Source: an uncultured Lactobacillaceae bacterium (GTDB lineage Bacteria; Bacillota; Bacilli; Lactobacillales; Lactobacillaceae). From it: a DNA stretch of 5,505 bases. The stretch is from the NCBI GenBank assembly GCA_934216625.1, contig CAKQCC010000058.1, positions 1-5,505 of the forward strand, given 5' to 3'. The position numbers and the translations under genes were made by a program. Shown one piece after another: positions 1 through 5,505 of the stretch (position 1 is its first letter; each line of letters opens with the position of its first letter). The notes under the pieces are model-generated. The model was not told the origin of the DNA and did no database searches. It worked only from the letters and a program-made list of their open reading frames with translations.

Positions 1-584
1 TGTTTAGACACATTCATCCGCTTTTCTTTAACCGCTTCGCTAACGTGAACGGGATTTGAACGGTGGTTATAATTAGGCATTCGCCCTTTTTGAATCTGTT
101 TAAACATTTGCATTAAATCTTTGAGGTTATTTTGCTCGGTCCGCTTTTTTTGCTGACTGGTCTGTGCAGGAACCAGCAACTTAACCAGTTGGTTATTAGC
201 TCGGCGAATGGCCTCGGAATGAACTGCCGCAAAATGTTTCTTCTTTTCGGACTGAACCGCATTGTCAACCAAATCGCGGATCATTGACTCAACACTGCCG
301 CCAACGTAACCGACTTCGGTGAATTTAGTAGCTTCAACTTTCACAAATGGCGCGTGAACGATTTTAGCTAATCGTCTGGCGATTTCGGTCTTGCCTACTC
401 CGGTCGGGCCGATCATCAAAAGATTTTTAGGCGTAACGTCAGCTTGCATTGATTTAGGTAACTGCATCCGCCGGTAACGATTTCGTAACGCCACGGCCAC
501 CGCTTTCTTGGCTTGAGTCTGACCGACGATGTATTGATTGAGTTCTTTGACAATTTCTCTAGGAGTCTTATCAACTAACTTCAT
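1..584 (-). CDS. hslU: HslU (ClpY) AAA+ unfoldase of the HslUV protease, N-terminal part
   Basis: This is the ATPase that unfolds protein substrates and threads them into the HslV peptidase in the cytoplasm. My translation from the ATG at 584 gives 194 residues before the window edge; the family is about 440-470 long, so more than half is missing, including Walker B, the sensors and the C-terminal tail that activates HslV. Visible parts are the N-terminal IVGQ segment (residues 19-22), the Walker A loop GPTGVGKT (59-66), the substrate-gripping pore loop GYVG (92-95) and the beginning of the inserted I domain (from about residue 110), which is rich in Lys and Gln. The start is supported by an AAGGAG site six bases upstream and by alignment with known N-termini. 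It follows hslV by 12 bases. Odd: the residues straight after GYVG are Gly-Ser, where I expect Arg-Asp in Gram-positive relatives. Identity is secure. Confidence 0.96.
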   Translation of the reverse strand, partial: MKLVDKTPREIVKELNQYIVGQTQAKKAVAVALRNRYRRMQLPKSMQADVTPKNLLMIGPTGVGKTEIARRLAKIVHAPFVKVEATKFTEVGYVGGSVESMIRDLVDNAVQSEKKKHFAAVHSEAIRRANNQLVKLLVPAQTSQQKKRTEQNNLKDLMQMFKQIQKGRMPNYNHRSNPVHVSEAVKEKRMNVSK

Positions 585-590
585 TTTAAT

Positions 591-596
591 CTCCTT
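591..596 (-). promoter_or_regulatory. Ribosome binding site of hslU
   Basis: The minus strand reads AAGGAG, six bases before the hslU ATG at 584. It directly abuts the hslV stop codon TAG (597-599), so ribosomes finishing hslV are delivered to the hslU start. This fits the need to make the two HslUV subunits together. Confidence 0.85.
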
Positions 597-1139
597 CTAA
601 AGCACTTCCGAAATAATGTGATGATTAGTGTAAACGTCAATGTTTCCGGCAATGTAAATTGCGGATCTAGCGATTTTCTCGGCACTCATTTGGGGAGCAT
701 GGTGAATCATTGCGGTTGCTGCAGCTAAGGCGTAGTTACCTCCAGAACCGATCGCCAGAATATTATCATCTGGTCGAATGACTTCGCCGGCCCCTGAAAC
801 CATTAATAATTGTTTTTGATTTGCGACAATTAATAACGCCTCTAGCTTTTGTAAAGTCGGGTCCTTTCGCCATTCCTGCGCTAATTCAACTGCTGCTTGG
901 CCCAAACTGCCGTTCGCGTTTTTAAGCTGGTCTTCGAACCGGTCCTCCAAATTAAAGGCATCGGCGACACTACCAGCAAAGCCAACAATTACTTTGCCAT
1001 GATCAATTTTTCTAATTTTATGTGCAGTTCCTTTCATGATCACGGTCTTTCCCATTGTGACTTGTCCATCGCCAGCAAAGGCAACGTGACCCTGATGTTT
1101 AACTGCGCAAATAGTTGTTGCGTGAAATTTAGTTGGCAT
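597..1139 (-). CDS. hslV: HslV (ClpQ/CodW) peptidase subunit of the HslUV protease
   Basis: HslV forms the double-hexamer proteolytic chamber that degrades proteins fed by HslU. The product is 180 residues, the usual length. The open frame extends upstream to 1313, but I choose the ATG at 1139: it has AAAGGAAG seven bases upstream, the protein similarity begins there, and the extension lies inside topA. Matching by eye to E. coli HslV, the conserved Thr-Thr is T8-T9, with GDGQ (D24), K41 and GSGG (S132) as the other active-site positions. FAGSVADAF (54-62) and KLEALL (98-103) are further family signatures. The N-terminus, MPTKFHATT, has seven residues ahead of the Thr pair, like B. subtilis CodW (MSSFHATT), which is reported to use Ser-2 as nucleophile. 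Here residue 2 is Pro, so the nucleophile is not obvious. The gene follows topA by 13 bases. Confidence 0.97.
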   Translation of the reverse strand: MPTKFHATTICAVKHQGHVAFAGDGQVTMGKTVIMKGTAHKIRKIDHGKVIVGFAGSVADAFNLEDRFEDQLKNANGSLGQAAVELAQEWRKDPTLQKLEALLIVANQKQLLMVSGAGEVIRPDDNILAIGSGGNYALAAATAMIHHAPQMSAEKIARSAIYIAGNIDVYTNHHIISEVL

Positions 1140-1146
1140 TTTATAA

Positions 1147-1154
1147 CTTCCTTT
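1147..1154 (-). promoter_or_regulatory. Ribosome binding site of hslV
   Basis: The minus strand reads AAAGGAAG, seven bases before the ATG at 1139. It overlaps the topA stop codon TAA (1153-1155). This site decides the hslV start against the longer in-frame extension to 1313 and suggests coupling of hslV translation to topA. Confidence 0.85.
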
Positions 1155-3261
1155 ATTTTTGAAGTGCTTCTCGATAATCACGATTTGGACAAACGACTTG
1201 ATAACCGCCGCGGGTCCGTTTCTCAACCAGAAAATGATGACACTTAGGACAATTTCGCCCGATCGGCTGATTCCAGCTGACGAAATCACATTTTGGATAT
1301 CGTGAGCAGCCAAAGAACTTCCGGTTCCGTTTTGATTTCCGAACGATCACTTGTCCTAAATGACACTTAGGACACCGGACCCCAATCTTCTTGACGATCG
1401 CCTTGGTGTTCCGACAAGCCGGAAAACGCGAGCAAGCGTAAAATTTGCCATAACGGCCCATTTTGATGATCATCGGGGCTCCGCAAATTTGGCAATTGAA
1501 TCCCGCCAGTCGATCCTTAATCTGAACGTCTTTAATCGTAGTCTTGGCGTGGTTAACTTCTTTTGAAAACGGCTGATAAAATTTGTCGATAACCCGAACC
1601 CAATTTTGCTTAGCAGCGGCAATTTGGTCTAGTTTGTCTTCCAAATCAGCGGTAAAACCGATGTTAACAATGTCTGGGAAGTAGTTCTCAATGATTTTGT
1701 TAACGATTTCACCTAATTCAGTCGGCCGAAACCGGCGGGCTTTTAAACGAACGTAATAACGTCGCTGAATCGTCATCAAAGTCGGTGAATACGTTGATGG
1801 TCGACCAACCCCGTTTTTCTCTAAAGCATGAATCAAATTAGCTTCACTGTAACGGGCCGGTGGCTGAGTAAAATGCTGGTCAGGATTAATCCCCGCAATT
1901 TCAACTGAATCGCCAGACTTTAAATTAGGCAATAAATTACTGTCTCGATTACTAATCCCATAAATCGACAAAAAGCCCGGAAAAATTAGTCGAGCTCCGT
2001 TGGCCTTAAAATCGACGTGATTTTGAGTCATCTTAAGCGTAATGGTGTTAATTTTAGCAGCCGTCATTTGACTAGCAACGAAGTGAGTCCAGATCAAGTT
2101 GTAAAGTCGATACTGATCCCGAGTCAAGTATTGTTTAATCATCGCTGGCGTTCTAAAGACCGAAGTCGGTCGAATCGCTTCGTGGGCGTCCTGAACTCGT
2201 TCAGAAGTTTTGAATTTAGCTGGCGGATTAGCAGCGTACTGGCTTCCGTAATTTTTAGTAATAAATTTAGCGGCATGGTGTTCAGCAACGGTCGCAATTC
2301 GGGTTGAATCAGTTCGCATATACGTGATCAAGCCTTGATTACCATGATGGCCCAAGGTAATTCCTTCAAACAATTCCTGAGCGGCCATCATCGTTCGACC
2401 GGTCCGGAAGTGCAGCTTTCGGTTAGCGGTCTGCTGCATTGTACTAGTGGTAAACGGACGAGTTGGGTGTCGATGCCGAACGCGCTTCTCAACTTCAGTA
2501 ATCTTTAACGGCCGTTTAGCATTAACGTTCTTCAGGATTTGCTGAACGTCTTGATGATTGTTTAAAGCACGTTTTTTACCGTTAAGCCCAACGAACGACC
2601 CCTTAAACTTCGCGGAACCTTTTTTCAGGTTTAAATCAATCGTCCAGTATTCCTGAGGCTTAAATTTCTTGATCTCACGTTCCCGCTGAATTACCAGCCA
2701 CAACGCGATTGATTGAACTCTGCCGGCACTTAAGCCTTTTTTGACTTTTTTCCATAAAATTGGTGAAATGGAATAGCCAACCAGTCGATCTAAAATCCGG
2801 CGGGCTTGCTGGGAATCCACTAAATTCATGTCAATCGTTCGGGGATGCTTAAACGAATCCCGAACCGTGTCACGGGTAATCTGGTTAAACGAAACTCGAT
2901 TCTTTGCTTTAACGTTTAATTTTAATAAATGAGCTAAATGCCAAGCGATTGCTTCACCTTCACGGTCTGGATCAGAAGCTAAATAAATTTGCTTAGCTTT
3001 CTTAGCCTCAGAACGAAGCATTCGAATCGTGTCGCCTTTGCCACGAATTGAAATATAATGGGGAGCGTAATTATGTTTAATATCCACCCCCATCTTACTC
3101 TTAGGTAAATCCCTAACGTGTCCTTTGCTAGCGATGACTCGGTAAGTCGTTCCTAAGAATTTGCCGACGGTTTTCGCTTTTGATGGTGATTCAACGATCA
3201 CTAACTTTTTATGAGTTCGCCGTCTGCGACGAGTTCGTCTTGACTTCGTTTTAGTAACCAT
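1153..3261 (-). CDS. topA: DNA topoisomerase I (type IA)
   Basis: TopA relaxes negative supercoils by a transient single-strand break with a 5'-phosphotyrosine link. The product is 702 residues, usual for Bacilli. The frame can be opened six codons earlier at a TTG (3279), but that codon overlaps the GAAGGAA site nine bases before the ATG at 3261, so I take the ATG. Order of parts: a basic tail (R8-R15 almost all Arg); a Toprim domain with VIVESP (E24) and DPDREGE (D97, D99, E101); GLSAGRVQS (176-184); the catalytic Tyr314 in [17 protein letters not shown] (358-366); GVGRPSTYS (484-492); then three C-terminal zinc-finger-like repeats. The first two are four-cysteine (C590, C593, C610, C616; C630, C633, C652, C658). 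The third has C671, C674 and C691, but Arg694 replaces the fourth cysteine. A promoter lies just upstream, and hslV-hslU follow closely. Confidence 0.98.
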   Translation of the reverse strand: MVTKTKSRRTRRRRRTHKKLVIVESPSKAKTVGKFLGTTYRVIASKGHVRDLPKSKMGVDIKHNYAPHYISIRGKGDTIRMLRSEAKKAKQIYLASDPDREGEAIAWHLAHLLKLNVKAKNRVSFNQITRDTVRDSFKHPRTIDMNLVDSQQARRILDRLVGYSISPILWKKVKKGLSAGRVQSIALWLVIQREREIKKFKPQEYWTIDLNLKKGSAKFKGSFVGLNGKKRALNNHQDVQQILKNVNAKRPLKITEVEKRVRHRHPTRPFTTSTMQQTANRKLHFRTGRTMMAAQELFEGITLGHHGNQGLITYMRTDSTRIATVAEHHAAKFITKNYGSQYAANPPAKFKTSERVQDAHEAIRPTSVFRTPAMIKQYLTRDQYRLYNLIWTHFVASQMTAAKINTITLKMTQNHVDFKANGARLIFPGFLSIYGISNRDSNLLPNLKSGDSVEIAGINPDQHFTQPPARYSEANLIHALEKNGVGRPSTYSPTLMTIQRRYYVRLKARRFRPTELGEIVNKIIENYFPDIVNIGFTADLEDKLDQIAAAKQNWVRVIDKFYQPFSKEVNHAKTTIKDVQIKDRLAGFNCQICGAPMIIKMGRYGKFYACSRFPACRNTKAIVKKIGVRCPKCHLGQVIVRKSKRNRKFFGCSRYPKCDFVSWNQPIGRNCPKCHHFLVEKRTRGGYQVVCPNRDYREALQK

Positions 3262-3270
3262 TTCCGTTAA

Positions 3271-3277
3271 TTCCTTC
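3271..3277 (-). promoter_or_regulatory. Ribosome binding site of topA
   Basis: The minus strand reads GAAGGAA, nine bases before the ATG at 3261. It overlaps the TTG at 3279, so that TTG cannot be the start used with this site. This sets the N-terminus at Met-Val-Thr-Lys. Confidence 0.8.
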
Positions 3278-3317
3278 AATCAAATTTCATTATTAATGAT
3301 ATTATAAATTCGGCCAT

Positions 3318-3347
3318 ATCATAGAGCAGATTGACCTAAATTGTCAA
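3318..3347 (-). promoter_or_regulatory. Predicted sigma-A-type promoter for topA-hslV-hslU
   Basis: On the minus strand a perfect -35 box TTGACA (3342-3347) is followed by 18 bases and the -10 box TATGAT (3318-3323), one mismatch from TATAAT. Transcription would start near 3311, giving a leader of about 50 bases before the topA ATG. The -35 box contains the dprA stop codon TGA (3344-3346). The bases after the -10 box include GGCCG, a GC-rich discriminator in otherwise AT-rich DNA. A second perfect TATAAT (3301-3306) lies downstream but has no matching -35 box. The call is from sequence only; no expression evidence exists here. Confidence 0.7.
3331..3347. repeat. Short inverted repeat over the topA -35 box
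   Basis: TTGAC (3331-3335) and GTCAA (3343-3347) form perfect 5-base arms around a 7-base spacer. One arm is part of the -35 box and the dprA stop. It could be an operator half-site pair, but arms this short arise readily by chance. No T-run follows on either side, so it does not look like a terminator. Confidence 0.35.
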
Positions 3348-4213
3348 TACCTAAATTCTTCTAAAACATCCTCAGCACACCGAATCGGTTTAGCACCGTC
3401 CATAATTAATTGATTGCAGCCGTCAGACAGCGGACTGTCGATTCGACCAGGAATTGCCGTTACGTTTCGATTGTCCTGAAGCGCCAACCCTGCGGTAATT
3501 AAGCTGCCCGAACGCCTGCGGGCTTCGACAATGATAATGGTTTGGATTAACCCCGCGATAATCCGGTTACGGTTTGGAAAGTGAAATTTACGCGGCCCGG
3601 CGCCTAATGGATACTCAGTGATCACTAGCTGATGGTGTTCCATGTAACTCTGGAGCTTCTGGTGATTAGCTGGGTAGTAACGATCAAGCCCGGTCCCGAT
3701 TACTCCGATCGTATTTCCACCATTAGTAATTGCGCAAATATGTCCTAAACTATCGACTCCTTCAGCTAACCCAGCGACGATCGTCAGTTTCTTTTTAATT
3801 ACCGGCGGCAGCACTTTATTAATCGCGTTGACTGCGTAACTACTGTGCTTTCTAGCGCCAACGACACCTAGTAACCGACCCGATAATAACTTTACGTTTC
3901 CACGGTAAAAAATAACGTTAGGTGGGCAGGGGCTTTCCCTTAATTGCTTAGGATACCCATGATCAAGAATGCTCAGCCAGTGCTCTTCTGAATTCAGCCT
4001 AATTCTTTCCCGTAAGTTTTGGCTAAAATAATCTAACTTAAAAAATCGTTTGTAGCGCTGATTAATTCCAGCAATTTTAACGATGTCCAGTGCCGATAGC
4101 CGATTACTGTGAAGGTCATGATGCTGCAATAACCACTTATAAATCCGGTGCTCACCCTGAATTCCGATCCCGTGACAAAGTCTTAGCTTAAAAAATAATT
4201 CTCTCGTTTTCAT
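3344..4213 (-). CDS. dprA: DprA (Smf) DNA-processing protein, RecA loader
   Basis: DprA binds incoming single-stranded DNA during natural transformation and loads RecA on it in the cytoplasm. The product is 289 residues, close to the pneumococcal protein. The N-terminal part (about 1-75) is the helical SAM/HhH-like region, with a GIGIQG turn at 15-20. The Rossmann-like core (about 80-285) shows VGARKHS (118-124), GLAEGVDS (148-155), GTGLDRYYP (173-181), KFHFPNRNRIIAGL (209-222), EARRRSGSLIT (230-240), AIPG (253-256) and LSDGCNQLI (262-270). It stops right after the core, so there is no C-terminal winged-helix domain. The ATG start has GAGGTG eight bases upstream. It lies 34 bases after rnhB and ends inside the topA promoter. 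Its presence alone does not prove competence, since dprA is also kept in species not known to transform. Confidence 0.97.
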   Translation of the reverse strand: MKTRELFFKLRLCHGIGIQGEHRIYKWLLQHHDLHSNRLSALDIVKIAGINQRYKRFFKLDYFSQNLRERIRLNSEEHWLSILDHGYPKQLRESPCPPNVIFYRGNVKLLSGRLLGVVGARKHSSYAVNAINKVLPPVIKKKLTIVAGLAEGVDSLGHICAITNGGNTIGVIGTGLDRYYPANHQKLQSYMEHHQLVITEYPLGAGPRKFHFPNRNRIIAGLIQTIIIVEARRRSGSLITAGLALQDNRNVTAIPGRIDSPLSDGCNQLIMDGAKPIRCAEDVLEEFRY

Positions 4214-4221
4214 TTAGGTTT

Positions 4222-4227
4222 CACCTC
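4222..4227 (-). promoter_or_regulatory. Ribosome binding site of dprA
   Basis: The minus strand reads GAGGTG, eight bases before the ATG at 4213. The 34-base rnhB-dprA gap (4214-4247) shows no convincing promoter or terminator, so dprA is probably co-transcribed with rnhB and rbgA. Confidence 0.8.
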
Positions 4228-4247
4228 ATTAAATAAATACGAAAGAA

Positions 4248-5009
4248 TTAAAGCATTCTACGGACCGGGGCAAAACTTCGGCGGTGAATCGGGGTTACAC
4301 CGTATTTTTTCAGCGCCGCTAAGTGTTTCGGGGTTCCATAGCCAGCGTTATGTTTAAAATCATATTGAGGATAAATTCGGTCGTATTTATCCATTAAATG
4401 ATCCCGGTAAACTTTGGCTACGATACTAGCCGCGGCAACCGAGACACTTTTTTCGTCACCATGATAAAGTTTTAATTGTGGTGTTGAAACGTCAATTTGC
4501 ATTGCGTCAACGATTATATAGCTTACGTGGCAACTTAAAGCTAAAATAGCTCGTTTCATTGCTAATCGGTCGGCTTCATAAATGTTAATTCGGTCAATTA
4601 GCTCCCTGGAGCCAATTCCAATCCCGTAATCAATCGCCTGGGACAGAATTTGGGGATAAAGGATCGTTCGTTCACGAGGCGTTAATTGCTTAGAATCGTT
4701 CGTCATCACTAAATTAAAATTGCGCGGTAAAACCATTGCACAAGTTACCACCGGACCAGCTAACGGTCCACGACCAACTTCATCAACCCCGGCAATTAAT
4801 TGGTGCCCATTTTGCCAAAGCCGGTTTTCGTATTTAAAACGCCGGTGAAAAGCAAGTCGACGGTTTCGGTAACGAATTAATTGCCTGCGTCGACTACGAA
4901 CCGCTCGTTGAACACCCTTTCGAGGATCATGAACCCATTCTTGAAGAATTGGACTATTGATTCTTCGAACGCGACTTAGTTCATTTTTAATTTGAGAGAC
5001 CGTTTTCAA
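4248..5009 (-). CDS. rnhB: Ribonuclease HII
   Basis: RNase HII cuts the RNA strand of RNA-DNA hybrids and nicks at ribonucleotides misincorporated in DNA. The product is 253 residues, close to B. subtilis RnhB. The catalytic domain (about 70-253) shows GVDEVGRGPLAGP (74-86; D76, E77 and the GRG motif), VDAM (D168) and HGDEKS (D185) as the four-acid active site, then ASIVAKVYRD (194-203), GYGT (223-226) and a family-like end RRSFAPV (243-249). The first 70 residues form the Bacilli-type N-terminal extension, with a recognisable DPRKGVQ at 28-34, followed by a strongly basic stretch (36-57). The start is a TTG at 5009 overlapping the rbgA stop by four bases, with no clear ribosome binding site. 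It is accepted because the family similarity runs almost to it and no better start codon is nearby. Confidence 0.96.
   Translation of the reverse strand: MKTVSQIKNELSRVRRINSPILQEWVHDPRKGVQRAVRSRRRQLIRYRNRRLAFHRRFKYENRLWQNGHQLIAGVDEVGRGPLAGPVVTCAMVLPRNFNLVMTNDSKQLTPRERTILYPQILSQAIDYGIGIGSRELIDRINIYEADRLAMKRAILALSCHVSYIIVDAMQIDVSTPQLKLYHGDEKSVSVAAASIVAKVYRDHLMDKYDRIYPQYDFKHNAGYGTPKHLAALKKYGVTPIHRRSFAPVRRML
5006..5009 (-). promoter_or_regulatory. Stop-start overlap coupling rbgA and rnhB
   Basis: The minus strand reads TTGA: TTG (5009-5007) starts rnhB and TGA (5008-5006) ends rbgA. The 20 bases upstream hold no good Shine-Dalgarno match, so rnhB is probably translated by ribosomes that terminate on rbgA and restart. 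The overlap is read directly from the sequence; the coupling is inferred. Confidence 0.6.
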
Positions 5010-5505
5010 TTTTGACGCCGACTCGGAATTTGATCAAGCGTGAACCGACCTAATTTTTGCTTCCGGGTATCAAGAATGATCCTGAGTGAAGCTCGGTCGT
5101 AATCGTTTCTCATCCCGATGTTTTTAGTAATCTTTAACAATAAATTAGCGTTATTTAATTTAAAATCGGCGGTTTGCAATCGATAACGACGTGCCAAAGC
5201 TTCGGGATGATACTTCCTAAAATAACTTAGCGCGTATAAAGCAACGTCATCGTTGTAGTATCGACCAGCTTTAATTGAACCAACTAACGCTAATTTATCG
5301 GCGATCATCTGGTTTTGAAATTTGTGCCAAAGGATCCCGGGAGTATCAAGTAACAGCAGTCCCCTAGCGGATCGAAGCCATTGCGGTCCCTTAGTAACAC
5401 CGGGCTGGTTGCCGACTTGGGCAGCCCTGCGCTTAACCAACTGATTTAGCAAAGTCGACTTGCCAACGTTAGGAACCCCAACACACACGGCTCGGACGGG
5501 ATGAT
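5006..5505 (-). CDS. rbgA: RbgA (YlqF) ribosome-assembly GTPase, C-terminal part
   Basis: RbgA is a circularly permuted GTPase needed for late assembly of the 50S subunit in Gram-positive bacteria. The frame is open to the window edge; 165 residues are visible, and by comparison with B. subtilis RbgA (about 280) roughly 120 N-terminal residues, including the permuted G4 and G5 motifs, lie outside. I see G1 as GVPNVGKST (visible residues 9-17), G2 as PGVTKG (34-39) and G3 as DTPG (53-56), followed by the helical C-terminal domain ending in LGRFTLDQIPS. A GTG at 5488 falls just before G1 but cannot be the true start, because coding similarity (HPVRAV, matching the family's IRA-type strand) continues upstream of it. 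rnhB overlaps its end by four bases, the usual partner in Bacilli. Confidence 0.95.
   Translation of the reverse strand, partial: HPVRAVCVGVPNVGKSTLLNQLVKRRAAQVGNQPGVTKGPQWLRSARGLLLLDTPGILWHKFQNQMIADKLALVGSIKAGRYYNDDVALYALSYFRKYHPEALARRYRLQTADFKLNNANLLLKITKNIGMRNDYDRASLRIILDTRKQKLGRFTLDQIPSRRQN

Noticed and set aside
897..1247. Plus-strand open frame of 116 codons
   Set aside because: It is antisense to hslV and the end of topA, with no recognisable domain; both overlapped genes are clearly real.
1140..1313. Upstream in-frame extension of hslV by 58 codons
   Set aside because: It lies within topA, has no family similarity, and the ATG at 1139 has a strong ribosome binding site.
1360..1566. 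Plus-strand open frame of 68 codons
   Set aside because: It is antisense to the TopA zinc-finger region; its sequence is low-complexity and resembles nothing I know.
2017..2307. Plus-strand open frame of 96 codons
   Set aside because: It is antisense to the TopA core, with no motif and no convincing start signal.
3276..3290. Tiny ATG-AAA-TTT-GAT-TGA frame in the topA leader, a possible leader peptide
   Set aside because: It has only four codons, no Shine-Dalgarno, and no attenuator-like hairpin or T-run follows.
3301..3306. Perfect TATAAT as a second topA -10 box
   Set aside because: No -35-like hexamer lies 16-18 bases upstream, and the site 12 bases further upstream is better; it may be just AT-rich leader.
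3262..3343. Terminator or riboswitch between dprA and topA
   Set aside because: The space is only 82 bases, has no GC-rich hairpin with a T-run, and is largely occupied by the promoter and ribosome binding site.
5489..5505. GTG at 5488 as the start of a short GTPase gene
   Set aside because: The frame stays open to the edge with family-like residues, and RbgA needs its upstream G4-G5 half.

Overview
The window is a compact, entirely minus-strand housekeeping locus. All six genes read right to left with almost no spare DNA: rbgA (5' part missing), rnhB, dprA, topA, hslV and hslU (3' part missing). GC is in the low 40s per cent by eye. The protein sequences look like those of a low-GC Gram-positive bacterium, most probably a member of the Lactobacillaceae. 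The grounds are: the rbgA-rnhB-dprA-topA-...-hslV-hslU order, which is typical of Bacilli; AGGAGG-type ribosome binding sites; an HslV N-terminus of the Bacillus/Lactobacillus extended type; and a TopA with three C-terminal zinc-finger-like repeats. I cannot name a genus. There are no RNA genes, mobile elements or CRISPR arrays that I can see, and no gene-free stretch longer than about 85 bases.

Right part (about 3344-5505): the GTPase RbgA, which assembles the 50S ribosomal subunit, overlaps rnhB by four bases. RNase HII (rnhB) begins at a TTG embedded in the rbgA stop region. A 34-base gap with a good ribosome binding site then leads to dprA, the DNA-processing protein that loads RecA on transforming single-stranded DNA.

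Middle (3262-3343): this is the only real intergenic space. It carries a near-consensus sigma-A-type promoter (TTGACA, 18 bases, TATGAT) whose -35 box contains the dprA stop codon, and a small inverted repeat overlaps that box. This promoter probably drives topA, hslV and hslU as a separate transcription unit.

Left part (1-3261): topoisomerase I is followed after 13 bases by hslV (peptidase), and 12 bases later by hslU (AAA+ unfoldase). The two ribosome binding sites lie against or overlap the preceding stop codons, so the three genes look translationally coupled. In Bacillus subtilis and, as I recall, many lactobacilli, trmFO and xerC/codV lie between topA and hslV. Here both are absent with no remnant.

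I did not find an undescribed system. The points worth a second look are small: the missing trmFO-xerC pair, a changed pore-flanking motif in HslU, a Pro-2 extended N-terminus in HslV, a broken third zinc finger and an arginine-rich tail in TopA, and the overlapping promoter.
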